A stretch of 64,000 nucleotides of DNA, from NCBI RefSeq assembly GCF_047496725.1, contig NC_132972.1, positions 11,981,001 to 12,045,000 of the forward strand, given 5' to 3'. The stretch is from Anoplolepis gracilipes (taxonomy: Eukaryota; Arthropoda; Insecta; Hymenoptera; Formicidae). The translations under genes were made by a program, and so were the position numbers. Below are positions 24,441 to 36,720 of this stretch, piece after piece. The notes beneath the pieces are model-generated. The model was given only the letters and a program-made list of their open reading frames with translations, did not search any database and had not been told where the DNA came from. Position 1 is the stretch's first letter. Each line of letters begins with the position of its first letter.

Positions 24441-24825
24441 TGCCATGATTACAGATTGTCAACGTGAATTCGCAATGATGATAATATACGATAATGGTAC
24501 TACAATTCCGTAAAATAATAATAATCGGTGCTACGGGAAAATTTTACATATTGCGTGGTGGTCATATGGGTCATTGATCGTCGTTGTTAATCACAGGTCT
24601 TGGCTCTTTTCAATTATATGCTTTCATTTACTTACACATTCATTTATGCATTGTTTCAAATTCATTCCACGCCATTAAACAGAATGATTTCTGTAGTAGC
24701 CTTACAACTTATGCTACAATCTACATTATCTGCGTTAGCAACAGATAATAATAAAATAACGAAAAAAATAACTTCGTGTATCGAAATTAATGTTAGATTA
24801 AGAAAATTATTTTTTGTATAAATAA
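24441..24825 (+). pseudogene. Degenerate receptor-like fragment, copy 1 (tentative)
   Basis: First member of a diverged duplicated pair (partner 25300-25660). In one frame the region near 24520-24548 reads NNRCYGKILH. Around 24685-24735 it reads SVVALQLMLQSTLSA. These faintly resemble the late transmembrane and C-terminal parts of insect gustatory receptors (the usual TGKIL and FSLQLL...F(T/S)A patterns). The two parts are separated by stops or frame changes, the final TYLVVLIQF-type segment is not found, and no upstream exons are visible. If the similarity is real, this is a dead fragment; it could equally be chance. Confidence 0.25.
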
Positions 24826-24957
24826 CAATTTTATATAAGACAATATATAGACCGACAACATATTAAAGCTTCGAAATATATGACAAAACTTATGTGAGAT
24901 AGAAGATGAGTGCACAGAATAATATTCTTGTGTTTTTTTAAATAAAAATAAGATTTA

Positions 24958-24974
24958 TTTTTTTTTTTTTTTTT
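24958..24974. repeat. 17-base poly-T run
   Basis: Homopolymer lying between the two receptor-like fragments. Confidence 0.9.
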
Positions 24975-25299
24975 AATAATTTTTTCCTCATATACATATA
25001 TGATCAAAGAGTCCCAGATAAGTTTGTTAATGTAAATACGTTTCAAAAAATAATTATCAGATAAAAGATCAGCTATTAATGAAAAGCATGCTTTCTACTC
25101 AATCGAATACATTTATTTCATTTTGCTGATTACGAAGTAATATTTATTTGAAGTTATCTGAAAATGCGTAATATATTAATATACACAAATTAAATTGTGT
25201 GTAACATTTGCGAAAACAGGTCTCGGATATTTGAAATATTATTTTAAAAAAGTATCAATTGATTATGATGTTGCAAACAGAATATATAACTACATTTGC

Positions 25300-25660
25300 A
25301 GGCCGAGCATTCAGCACCAACGAAATCACGTCTGCGTTTAATCTACTGCATTTGATCTGGTTATACTATTCAAATACAGTTGTTCTATTTATAGCCTTAT
25401 CACTAAATTCGTTTTGTAAAACGTATAACAATCGATACTACGGGAAAATTTTACGTTATTGTAGCGGTCACATGAGTCATTGAGTGTCATTATTAATTAT
25501 TTTGAATTCATTTTAAATATCATTAAACTAAATGATTTTAAATAGCCTTATAATTTTGTGCTACAATCTGCATTATTTTAGCAACAGAGATAACAATAAA
25601 ATATTGAAAAAATGTTTTCTTAAACGTTATTAATCTAATGTTGTTTTTTCCAAAATTTTA
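25300..25660 (+). pseudogene. Degenerate receptor-like fragment, copy 2 (tentative)
   Basis: Second member of the pair. The open frame 25259-25483 includes FNLLHLIWLYYSNTVVLF, then CKTYNNRYYGKIL. That is a hydrophobic segment followed by a Cys and a GKIL motif, in the order seen before the last exon of ant and bee gustatory receptors as I remember the family. The reading frame then closes and the downstream part aligned to copy 1 (25502-25605) contains stops. Nucleotide similarity to copy 1 is clear in blocks; the protein assignment is weak. Confidence 0.28.
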
Positions 25661-26139
25661 CATAAAATAGTTGAGAAAAAATATGTTATATTGTTTGCAT
25701 ACAACTCATTTCAAGTTGAGTGCAGTTTATTTAAAAAAAGTGAGAAGTATAACATATATATACCTCTAGTGAAAAATATAAAAAATATTTTCTCTTATTC
25801 TCATTATACATATATGTATATGTATGATTTCTATTCTCATTATTCATTTATTTCCTGTTTAATTCTTATTTTGTTTATTATTGAACGCGATCTTCATTAA
25901 GCAAATTAAGTTTATGTGTAAATATAAGATAAATATCATCCAATGAGTTTGATTGCACAAGCGCTAATTAGGAACGCATTCATAAACTAATTGTCTCAGG
26001 GGAGCTTTTAATAATATCTCATAATAAAGAGTAAATGGGATAAAACGAGTTTAAAAATTTCGAAAGTCAATATGATATAAATATGTACGAAGACTCGCAT
26101 TTTTGATACGTATATAGTGATTTGAAGCATACAGCATCG
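25661..26139. other. AT-rich spacer
   Basis: AT-rich DNA without recognised content. Confidence 0.55.
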
Positions 26140-26600
26140 GATAAAAACAATTTCTGTTTCTGTTATTTGCCATACCATGTCGGATTTTTCTGGATTTGCC
26201 ACCGTTGCGTGTTCCCGTTGCGTGCGTTGCTTTGTTGACAGCTCAGAGACCAACACGCGTGCAGCCGTTTCATTGGATGCGCTGCTGCGCTCTATTGATT
26301 CCATGGCACCGTAAACTCGCGCTTTGAAATCGACAATGAAACCCACTCGAAGGCTGCAAAGGGTACGCATCGTATCGTGGAATTGGGGCGTGAGTTTGCG
26401 CAAGTGGTTCGTGCGGGCGTGCCTTAAGCGATATCACTGCTTTGTCACAACTTCGACTATTGCTACTTCTCATGTGAAATTAAAAAAGAAAGAAATCTTT
26501 TACAAGATGCTTGCGCGCGAGAGAGCTTTGACGGAAGGAATTATTAAATTGTTATCGTTTTACGAAAACTTTCGTGCTATTGAAATAAATGCAACTGTGT
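26140..26600. other. GC-richer block; holds the longest open frame in the window
   Basis: CpG-rich unique sequence. The minus-strand frame 26008-26403 (131 codons) is the longest in the 64 kb and overlaps a 92-codon plus-strand frame (26324-26602). The minus product has a mixed N-terminal half and a hydrophobic AT-driven C-terminal half (...IYIILTFEIFKLVLSHLLF...), the pattern expected when a chance frame runs from a GC-rich block into AT-rich spacer. Not called as a gene; possible regulatory DNA. Confidence 0.35.
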
Positions 26601-27160
26601 GATGTAAATGAATAAATATTAAAGATATTAAGTTATTGCGTTAAAATTTATTTCAAAATTCTGTGCAAAGGACGAGATACACAAAAATATGTATACAAAA
26701 AAGGAATATATAAATTATATAAATATACATATAAAAATATAAAATATAAAATATAAACGAATATAAATATAAATGAAACCGTTATTTGTTATAATTTTAG
26801 CAGACAATTTTATAAATTTTTCAAATTTTGATATTTTACAATGTACATCATTAACATTAAAAAATCTAAATGGCACGATTTATATAAAAAATGAATTTCT
26901 GGCAATTGTCGAATGAATATAATTTTTCAGTGTTACTAATTATATATAGTGGCATCTTAGAAAATACATATTATGGATAATCAAAGTAATGATTTGTAAA
27001 GAAAGAAATAAAGAATTGAATATTGCGATTAATTATATTTTAAAATAAAATTTACTTTCGAAATAAAGTTATCACTCTACAAAAATTAGAAAATTAAAGT
27101 TATGCCATAATTCAGTTGCGGTTTTGCTAATAAACATCTTTTTGCGAAATAAGACGGAAT
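26601..27160. other. AT-rich spacer
   Basis: AT-rich, with short ATATAAA-type tandem runs near 26690-26775. Confidence 0.6.
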
Positions 27161-27560
27161 ATACGGAATAATCACATTGTGTGTCACATTGTTCGAAGAT
27201 TCTCTGATCAGCGTCGAGGCGTCGCTATCCGACGAATTTGGAATTTGTCCAAGCGCCTCCGTGTACTAGTGCACGTTACTGCAAGTTATGCGAGACTCTC
27301 GCGACCGGCTGGTTGGTCACATATAGATCCCCGAACCCTTGCTCATTGTCCGCTTCCACACAGGTTTTAATCGCACGTCCGCCAGCGCCAAAAATACGAA
27401 CCAGAATGATGGCGTGCTATCGGAAGCAATAATTCGTAGCAAACGGGACGACGAAGAATCGCGATTGCGAGGCACGATCCCGACGAACGGCACCGATATT
27501 TTCACCATTTCCTTCACTCGCGCTCGCAAAAGTGAAAGATATTAATGCCGCAAAACTTTT
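27161..27560. other. GC-richer CpG-containing block, candidate exon or regulatory DNA
   Basis: Sharp-edged 400-bp island with open frames of 63-70 codons in several phases on both strands. A CTTCCACACAG string (27351-27361) resembles a splice acceptor and leads into an open plus-strand frame ending SFTRARKSERY at 27545. No family is recognised, so it is left as a candidate only. Confidence 0.3.
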
Positions 27561-29180
27561 TCATCATTTTATTTTCGAATTCCCTTCAAATATTGATGGA
27601 AATATTTAAATAATATACCTCTACTCATGTAGGGGTATAAGAACATAAAAATCTTTCTCTCTTCTCTTTCTTTCTCGATGTATTTTTAAATTTCTTTACA
27701 TATACATATTTTTTTGTATATGTAAAAAATTGTATATATAAATAATTGTCTTCAAGCTTTTGATTGGCAATATTGGATTGGATTTTAAATGTGTCAGAAT
27801 CATTTTGCACAGCCCTGCATTTGTGTTCAATTTGTAAAATATATCCAGGCTCTTTTTTTATTAATAAATAACGATTTAATTTATTCTGAATGTATCCTAT
27901 GTTTATCAGAGGAAATATGCACTCTGTAACAGATAATAAAAATTTATAGCTATTTAATACTTTATTTTATATATTTTAGTATCTGATTCAAAAACAGAAA
28001 GAGAGAAAGAATTTAATGTCATTAAGGTTATTAATCGCGATAGAATAAAAAGTTTATTTATTTTCAAATATATATAAAAAATTGTGTATATAAAATTTAT
28101 TTATTATTATAATACGATATACATAAATTCGATAGATTATTAATGTCTATAGAAATTGGCTAGGCTAGAAAGTATCTTGCAACTATAAAATTAATGGAAA
28201 AAAAAATTTATGTAATCAAAAACGTGTTTATATCAATCTAAAATATATATTATTAACAAATAAATTAATCTATTTTTTAAGATATAATTGTACAATATAT
28301 AAAAAATATATGGACAACAATTATAGTATAAATAACAAAAGAATTTTAAGATTGATATTTGTACTGATAATAACATAACACAACGCTATAATGGTTCTTG
28401 ACCTTTAGCTTTTTGAGGAAATTTTTACGAGACTTCTTAATTCTAATCTTTTAATTTAATACTTAACTAAGTATGATGGTACATTAGCACTCACGCGTAT
28501 TAGAAAAAATTCATTATACATTGTGTTGAAATAGTATATTGGAGTATAAAATGAAATTGTAAGGCAGCGCTATAAAACGGTCGTCAGCGCATCTCAATAT
28601 TTTTGAAACTGATATGATACTTTTGGCATTTCGATTTTCCAATGGTAGGCAAGAAAAGAATATTGCGACGTTTCGTCTCGTAATATTTTTATTGCAACAG
28701 TGCAACATATGCAATAATATAACCTGCTTTGTTTGTATGTGTACATGAACATGACATAAGACATAACTTTTTCAAAATTTTGTTTAAAGTGCGTCACACA
28801 TATATTCTTATTTAACTTATAATATCTTATTTAACTTATGATATATATATATAATAATCGCTGTTAATATTTTAATAGAGTCCTAAAATTCTAAATCATT
28901 CTAAATCAAAATTTGTGATGATGGATTTTAATAAAATATGATAATGAAATCATTATTTAATACAGCACATTATGCATATTTAGCACATTAAATATTGTGT
29001 AATTCAACATTAGGTTGAACTTTAACAAAATTTTACTGAAGCAAAATGTTCACTTGAATTTAATTCAATAATAAATTTTTGATATTTATGTTTTTTTAAG
29101 CTTAATATAACTCTTCAACTTACAAATAGATATTTAGCCTAAAAACTCTGTTGTTAGAGTAAGAAAAGAGGAGAGGAATA
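27561..29180. other. AT-rich spacer
   Basis: AT-rich DNA; a less AT-rich patch lies around 28540-28700. A short direct repeat (ATCTTATTTAACTTAT type) lies near 28807-28841. No gene is recognised. Confidence 0.55.
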
Positions 29181-29660
29181 GATTCCAAAGAACCTGCCAT
29201 TAAAGTGTTTTAGTAGGCCATAGAGACTGGTTACGGCTATACAATTGTCTGTATCTTTCCTTCATTTTGGAAGTGTTCCAATTAGGTTCAATTAGAAGCA
29301 CCACGCAATTAAAAAGTTGGGCGCTCGAAAACAGTAGGTAATCTTTTTTGGCCCGATTACCGCTTCGACTGGAGCACGAGAAAGACATTACCGACTCTTT
29401 CATCAGACGCCGCCGGAGGCAACTTGCCAATTAAGCCGCCGTGTCTCCGGTCAATGGGTAGCCCTGTAACTTTTGATCACGTCCGGTAATGCCGGAACAA
29501 CTTGCGAATCTCAACGGGAGTTCAATGAACGGAAATATCTATCGAAGCATGAAAGCATGTCTTTTCTTCTGCATTTACTCGTATTCTCAAATATATAAAA
29601 CTGGAATATCATGAGCCGCATGTCGGTGGTCTGGCGCATTCTAGTCTCGCGCTATTACCT
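29181..29660. other. GC-richer block, candidate regulatory DNA
   Basis: Unique CpG-containing block with several CAATTA/TAATTG homeodomain-type cores in its left part and short inverted CCGG motifs near 29485. The minus-strand 76-codon frame (29200-29430) is unrecognised. Confidence 0.35.
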
Positions 29661-32330
29661 GATAGAATAACAAAAAATAACTGATTGACGCCTACGAAAT
29701 CGGTGATAATTTTAAAAATACAATAAAAATTTTTTTAATTATAATATATTTATTATTGACTCTGTAAAATTAAAGCAATTAACATGCTTACTTCATGCTA
29801 TTATTAAAACATCGATGATTTTATAAAATAATGATTTGAATTTCTATTTAAATTTTCCACATTTATCAAGATAATCGATAATAAAATCATCATAGATTTT
29901 ATACAAATATTGAATTAGGTATTTTTATTGTAGTACATTCAATTAAAATCTTACTTATCATTTGAAACAAATTTGCGACAGTGTATGTCCTGAAGAGTTC
30001 GTAAAGATATATCTTTCATGTTTTCGATGAAATTTTACTTTCTAAAATTTATCGAAAATAAAAACTTATCTCTGACGTAACCCTCTCTCAATTATTTGAC
30101 ATTTATTATAGTACAGAAATAATATAGTATATAATATATACAATATTTTTTTCTTTAAATTTAAATATAAAATGTAATGCTATTTTACTTCATAAATTAT
30201 ATAAAACTTAAACGGATCCTGTCTTGAAAATCCATGATATATTAATTCAAAATTATTATAATACCGTAAAATGTTAAGATTCCTTAAGAAGTAAATTGTA
30301 TAATTATGATCGTATAATTGATATCAAATAATACTTGTGCACGCGATCGAGGAATCTTTTATGTAGTATATAATACAATTAAATACATTTATAATACGTT
30401 ACGTGAATACTTAGAAATTTTTGTAATTTTTAATGCAAACTACTACTGGCGAAATAAACAGTATCTCATCAATATATATTTTAATAAATTTTAGAAAGTT
30501 CACTTTCGTATTTATCCACGAATAGCGCGATAAACGACGTTAATATTTAAGAGTTTACGAGTGAGAAGATATGCAACAACGGAAAGTTCACGAGTTTGAA
30601 GACACTGCCGTTTGCAAAGCATTTTATTCGAGAACTTTTAAATACGCCGCGCGAAAGTATCCTGAGAGGTAACGCAACGACTCAATTCGCATGAAGAAAG
30701 ATTTAAGTGGCTATGAGAAAACTTTCCAAGCACTTCAACGAAATCGGTAATATATATTGCGATAAAAATATATTGCGAATTGATTTTTTTATGATACTGC
30801 CCGTCATGTACTTCTTCCGTCAAGTATATTTCCACTTTATATTGAAATACGATATTCGCACTTGGTATTCTGAATTCAGAAAACGTCTTAACTTGCACAT
30901 GAGATTTATGTTACATTATAATGTATCTTATCTTTTTTATTATAATTTCATATCAAGAAAATAAATTAATACAATATCTCTTTACGATTTGCGATAGCAT
31001 ATGAATATTATTTACTTTACAATTTATGTCTATTATTTGCAAATACTTATTTTTTCTTTATACTAATAAATAATTAACATATTATTAATATCTATATTTA
31101 TTTCTTTTTTAGTATATTTATTAACATTTATTAATTATAAGTCTCAATAATTTATATATAAATTTATATCATAATTCTAGCTCTCTCGTTGTAAGTAAAT
31201 TATATTAAATTAGTTAAAAATCTGGAAGAGACAAATAAAAATAAATAAATTGATTGGTATAAATTGATGAAATTTCCTAAAATATTGGTTTTCTGCGAAG
31301 TTTTTGATTAATTTAAAAGTTTTCTTAACAAGAATTGTTAAAATATTAATAGTTGTTAAATTATATATGACAAAAAAATTATGGAATTTCGATTTAACAT
31401 TTAGTATCTTTTATTTAGTTACATAATATCCTCAGTATAATATAAAAGAATAATAAAACTTTGCTTTTATTCAAAAGAGACTTCGCTTTAACACAATTTT
31501 AAGTTGAAGAGTAATTATATTGTAATACATAAATATTGTATGTATATTGTAATACATACAAAAATAATTTAAAAATTGAATTGTTAAAAAGTTTTAAAAT
31601 TCCCTGACAAAACGGAAATTGATCCAAGAATATACAAAAGATGAAGAAGATATGAACACCAGAGATATTAAATAACATTATTCTCTATACAGAAATTTTA
31701 TATATAATTTACGCATTTTAATACATAATATATTATTATTATAATTTGCTGTTCGGAAATTATATCGTTTGTAGCATTGCTAACAAAATTTCAGTAGTGC
31801 ATTGCAATCAATACGCCATAATATAGTACCCTGAAGCGTTTACATATTGTTTCCATTAAAGCCTGTGCTCTGTGACCGAAAGAAAAAGAGAGAAAATCAT
31901 GTTTCATTTTTAATCAATATCTATTCGTATAGCAGTTTTTGCTGCTAATAATCCAACGTGTGAGTGAAAACAATTTAAGTTTTATCGTTCGCAAGTTTTT
32001 CATATCGGAGAGAGATTATTTTATTTTTCGCATTAAAGTCGCGACTGAATAAATCGTTTCTGCAAATTCCAAAGTACTATGTGTGTAAAAACTAATATTA
32101 TTACGAAAACAATTGTAAGTTCATGTGATTCTACTCATCATATACATATAATAAATATATATAAAGATATTTTACTTGTAACTATTACAATATTGTGATA
32201 TATTGATTGACAATTCGAAGAATAAAAATTATATTTTATATCAAATTTCAGTAAAGACGAATTTGCAATTACATTGACAGAATTGTTCGTTTTTTCGTGT
32301 TTTTCGAGGTTACTATTAATTTTATTAATG
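29661..32330. other. AT-rich spacer with a small mixed patch
   Basis: Long AT-rich stretch. A patch at about 30480-30720 is less AT-rich. The 85- and 86-codon frames on the two strands at 30638-30964 overlap each other and have no recognisable similarity. Confidence 0.6.
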
Positions 32331-32660
32331 ATATGGATCGCATATGCATTCTAAATCAAAATCAGCAATTGCTACTGCATTTTGGAATTCAACTTCGAAC
32401 CGAAGTTGCCACCGCTAAGGAAGAGGAGGTTGCCTTGGCATGAACTATAATTAGTTTATCAAGAACCGTTAGCAGTACTCGCAATCCTCTCTATAAGCTA
32501 GTTATGCGAAGTGTGCAAGACTCTTGGTCGGACTACTTTCTGTGATCTAATATGAATTTCCAAATGTAGGTATATTAATTTATTACGAGATGTTTAATTT
32601 ATATTGGGAAAGCAAGTTTGCACGCGCATGCGCACGATGTTGACTACTCTTATTTCTTGC
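32331..32660. other. Small GC-richer block with perfect hairpin
   Basis: Unique moderate-GC sequence. It includes the hairpin CAACTTCG-AAC-CGAAGTTG at 32390-32408 (8-bp perfect stem, 3-base loop). No gene is supported. Confidence 0.35.
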
Positions 32661-32941
32661 GGATAAATTTCTAAGAATTTGCTCTCCTAAGTTCTTTAAC
32701 GCGCTTGAATATGCTAGTATAATTTCATAATTCGTAATGAAACTACAAACAGAAATTAAGATTTTACTTTTCGAGACATATACATATATGTATATTGTAT
32801 ATATATTTCAAGATCTAATCTAATTATTTTAAATGCATTTTATAAATAAATTTATTTTTAAAATTTATGAAGCACCATAAAATCGATATATTTAATATAT
32901 ATTTATATAATATATTAATATATATTTAATATAATATATTC
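32661..32941. other. AT-rich spacer
   Basis: AT-rich with TATA-type short palindromes near 32780-32810 and 32890-32935; otherwise empty. Confidence 0.5.
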
Positions 32942-33132
32942 ATTATTTAAAAATAAGCTTTTTATAAACAAAATTAAAAGAAGAGGAAACAGTTGAGATT
33001 TAATTAATATAATAATATACATATAAAATTTAAAAAAAATAGTATTTTTTTTTAATTTTATATTATTAATCAAATCTCAAATGTTTCCTCTTCTTTTATT
33101 TTCTTCATAAAAAGCTTGTTTTTAAATAATTG
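32942..33132. mobile_element. Foldback MITE-like element, 71-bp arms
   Basis: Arms 32942-33012 and 33059-33132 are reverse complements with about ten differences. Both contain AAGCTTTTTAT and AAAGAAGAGGAAACA in mirrored order. The loop is about 46 nt of A/T. Divergence between the arms suggests it is older than the foldback at 23889. No target-site duplication can be made out in the AT-rich flanks. Confidence 0.7.
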
Positions 33133-33850
33133 ATCATTACAAGATCAACAAAAATTATATTTTAATATTTATGTAATATTATGTTCTAATATTGTTTTAA
33201 TATTTACAAATTATTATATATTTTAATATTTAAACAATAATCAAACTCGTCTATTCCACATTTTTCCTAATTATCCTGTGACACACCGTTCTACTTGTCG
33301 CATCTATTTTTAAAGTTTGTATTAAAAGTTAAGACTGTTCATTTTTTACCGGCTTCTATGAAGCTTCTATGAACACTCTCGGGAACATGTTCACGTCGTT
33401 ATATGTCCTCGTTACATACTCATTAGAAACGTATCTTTTCATAATAATCACATTTCGCTAAGATTTCTGTACTTTCTAACACTCGGCAATTCATAGACAA
33501 TGGTTTATACGTCATAAAATTATTTACAGATATCGCGTCTTCGTAAAAACAGGGTAATATTTTGCTCTACGCGGCCGAGGGAGTTAGCTATGGCGCAACT
33601 AGACCAAAACGCTGCGGGAAATCCAGTTGTCCGGGTCATGCTCTGAATTTATCACCATGTATTTCTTACCGGAAAACCGTACATCTCAGACTCGCAAAAA
33701 TACATCATATCCGATGTTAACACAAAAAGGAGAACTTCTTCTTAAGTTATACTTGTGCTCGCTAAAGAGGGTTTCTGATTTTGTGTTACATGCAAAAATT
33801 TTATATTACCAGAAAAGTGAAAAATAAAAAAATATTTTAATATTCTTATC
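33133..33850. other. Spacer grading into moderate-GC block
   Basis: AT-rich to about 33240, then mixed unique sequence to about 33790 with a 66-codon open frame (33627-33827) that is unrecognised. A 10-bp tandem CTTCTATGAA repeat lies at 33353-33373. Confidence 0.45.
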
Positions 33851-35220
33851 ATAATAGTAATTGATTAATTATTATATAATTAATCCTTTTTTTATTGAAA
33901 CCTAAAGATGATCGCTTGAAAGATGAATTCTTAAAATTCTTAAATATATATGGATAATGTTGTAATGTAGAGTGAGAAAAATTGTAGCATATATGTTTCA
34001 AGCTTAGGTAATGACGCGATCCGATAATATATCGAAATTTGCAGAATAAAAAACGAGGAAAAAAAATAATATTTCTAAACGTCATAAGGATTTGTCATAA
34101 AAGACTATCGCGATTATGGCGGTAAAAGAGTAGCATGGAATGGTCTTAACTTTCTGTTCTAACCGTTTCAAATCCGAGTAATGGATATTTGTCACGAAAC
34201 AAGGAATTTACGGAGCAGTAGATATCTTTATCACTTCGCGAAATCGACATTATCATACTTTATATACTCGTTAAATAGAACAATTTTTCTGTGACAAATT
34301 TTAAACCATGTTAGTATATTATGAATTTTTTATCTTAAATTAATATTTTTCAAAAAAATTAATTTTTTTAAATTGGCTAATTAAATTTTTTTTCTCATCT
34401 ATGTGATACAAGTAATTGTTTGATAATTATTATTTGCAATCATAATTTGTAAAGAATTGAAATTTTTCTCTACATAAATAAAAACTTTGCTCAGAAAGAG
34501 TTAAAGCACATTTTGCGGTTGGATAATTCGACCTTATACGAGTTTATTTCTCACAAGTGTTAACCCTGGAACAAGAATTACTCCTGGTCACCATGTGCTC
34601 GGTATGTTCGTACATATGTGGTAGCTTAAGACGTCGCTCAGTTTGCAATTCCCGTCGCTGTGCTTTTACTGCATTGTCACCATATCGCGGAGTACTACAG
34701 AACCGCTGAATCAACTAGCGAAACTTTGTCTAACTTAACTGAAAATTTTTCTTTCATCAGCGATCTTTCTTTATCTACGAGCTTAGAGATTCCTTTTTAT
34801 TTTTTCAAAATTATTCGTCATTTCTATTATATGTTTGTATATTATAAAAAAGATATTTTACTCTCTAAATTTTTCATTACATACTTGTTATTTTAAATAT
34901 TCTCAATTGTTCAAATAGAATAAAGTAAAGCAAATTCTTGTCTATCTCAATACTTCTTGCAAGGTAAATCGCTTCTTGATAATTTTATGTTTATGTTTTT
35001 TTAATATAAAATATCATTTATATATATTTTTCAAAAATTGATGTCAAACATTGAAAATCAATTGCTACTACTAATTTTGTATTTCTACTCGTAAATATGT
35101 CTAAATTTACTGCAATTTTAAATTTTACAGTTTCACACACATTTTATTTATATATTTTATCTGTCATCATAAAATAAACAATTCATCTATTTGTAATCGA
35201 TCTTATGCGACATACTGTGA
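33851..35220. other. AT-rich spacer with mixed patches
   Basis: AT-rich with less AT-rich patches at about 34080-34260 and 34500-34760. Short frames (78 codons at 34660-34896 and minus 33849-34085) are unrecognised. Confidence 0.55.
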
Positions 35221-35222
35221 AC

Positions 35223-35406
35223 ATATTGCGAATCCGTTGAAATAGTAGGTAAAATTTTATGGAAGATCTTACATATATTCCTGCCAAGTCAATTCGTGAT
35301 CAATTTTACAGCACGTCATATAAGATTGATCACGAATTGACTCGGTAGAAATGTATGTAACATCTTTTATGAAATTTCACCAACTACTTCAACAGATTTG
35401 CAATAT
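35223..35406. mobile_element. Short foldback element, 84-bp arms and 13-base loop
   Basis: Left arm 35223-35308 and right arm 35322-35406 are reverse complements with about a dozen mismatches. The stretch next to the loop (AAGTCAATTCGTGATCAATT on the left) is nearly perfect for over 20 bp. The stem is longer than a typical animal microRNA precursor, so a small palindromic MITE or an hpRNA-type locus is more likely. It lies immediately left of a GC-richer patch (35407-35570). Confidence 0.7.
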
Positions 35407-36453
35407 TCTCACCACGTGCGCATTTCAGAATCTACTGCGAAAAGTTTCAGACTCAGTCCGACTCTTCGTATCCGCCGGCAAGAGCGTTTCTGAGTGTTAA
35501 TTGATATTAAAAGTTACACATTTCCGTGTAAAGAGTCGCACGTTATCGCGAAGAAAATTACTTGTCCGCTAGCAAAACTTTTTTCGCATTTTTATTTATG
35601 AATTTACATGCAAGCAATCTAAAATATACATATATGTGTATATTTTTTCTATGTATTAAGAGATTTCTAATTAAGAACATCTTTAAGTGTTCCTTATTAA
35701 AATCATTTCGGATTTTTAATGTTATTTGCTCATTCTAGGATTTTCGGCTTTGAGCTGCTCACAGTTTTTACAGAAGTATTAACAAATGTTTATTATATGG
35801 CATATTCAAAATCACACACAATTCTGTAGAAAAAGTTATTCCATTTACAAGTAAAATGCGAGATATACTCTTGATAAAATAAAAAATACTAGTTGGCAAA
35901 AATAAAATTTTGATACCTACTTATTATATACTATTATACATGTGTATATTATGTATGTTTATATTATATATGTATAAGTGCGTTAAGTAAATCTAATATT
36001 TTTTTATAAAAACGTAAAATACATTAAAACGAAAAGAAAAGAGAGTAGCTGGATTTTATATTAAAAATTCTTAGAAATTGTTCATTAATTTAAATAAAAT
36101 AAATCAATATTGTTATTTTATTTAATAATTCAAATATACAAAATATTATACATATTTCATATTGTGTAATATAGTATATATCAACTTCAATAGCAGTTTA
36201 CAAATAATAGGATATAAATTTGTATTGCTTCTTCTAATATAATATAATAACCAGCCAATATTTATTGAAATATAATACAAAATTTAAACTGCGCAAGAGA
36301 AATTTGATAGTGAAATTATATAACTAAAAAAATATAAATATAAAAGGCACAATAACAACAAATATATAAAAGAAACATACAAAAATGAATAAGAAAAAAG
36401 TATATATGCATATATGTGTATGTATATATATAAATATATATATAAGTAAATAA

Positions 36454-36457
<4 letters not shown>

Positions 36458-36491
<34 letters not shown>
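36458..36491. repeat. (TA)17 microsatellite
   Basis: Uninterrupted AT/TA tract, preceded by imperfect TATATG and TAAATA repeats from about 36400. Confidence 0.95.
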
Positions 36492-36493
<2 letters not shown>

Positions 36494-36606
36494 AAAAAAT
36501 AAAAATATAAAAACAAAATTCTTGAAATATGAGATTTTATTTTATTTAGTTTTTTTTTAAATCTTGGAAAGAGAGAATACAAAAAATAAGTTTCTTTCAC
36601 TTTTCT

Positions 36607-36630
36607 TCTCTCTCTCTCTCTCTCTCTCTC
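36607..36630. repeat. (CT)12 microsatellite
   Basis: CT tract continuing into TTTTCTTTCTTTC pyrimidine-rich DNA. Confidence 0.9.
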
Positions 36631-36720
36631 TTTTCTTTCTTTCTTGCTTTTTATACGACTTATTTAATATATTTACAATATTTTCAATTTGATTTTACAT
36701 TACAATGTTCAATCTTTATT

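Larger units (their letters stand above)
35407..36720. other. Mixed patch then AT-rich spacer with microsatellites
   Basis: GC-richer to about 35570, then AT-rich. It holds (TA)n at 36458-36491 and (CT)n at 36607-36630. The 94-codon minus frame at 36316-36600 is a translation of TA repeats (poly Ile-Tyr) and not a gene. Confidence 0.6.

Noticed and set aside
26008..26403. Longest open frame (131 codons, minus strand) as a gene
   Set aside because: The C-terminal half is AT-driven hydrophobic sequence from the spacer, no domain is recognised, and it overlaps an equally open plus-strand frame. Length is within chance for 64 kb in six frames.
27311..27320. GGTTGGTCAC as a second copy of the 23-kb MITE end
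   Set aside because: The match is 10 bp only, with no inverted partner or flanking duplication nearby.
27351..27545. Exon beginning after a splice-acceptor-like CTTCCACACAG
   Set aside because: A single acceptor-like string before a 60-codon frame is expected by chance; no donor, partner exon or protein family supports it.
36316..36600. 94-codon minus-strand frame rich in Ile-Tyr
   Set aside because: It is a translation of the TA microsatellite; the frames at 56992-57407 are rejected for the same reason.
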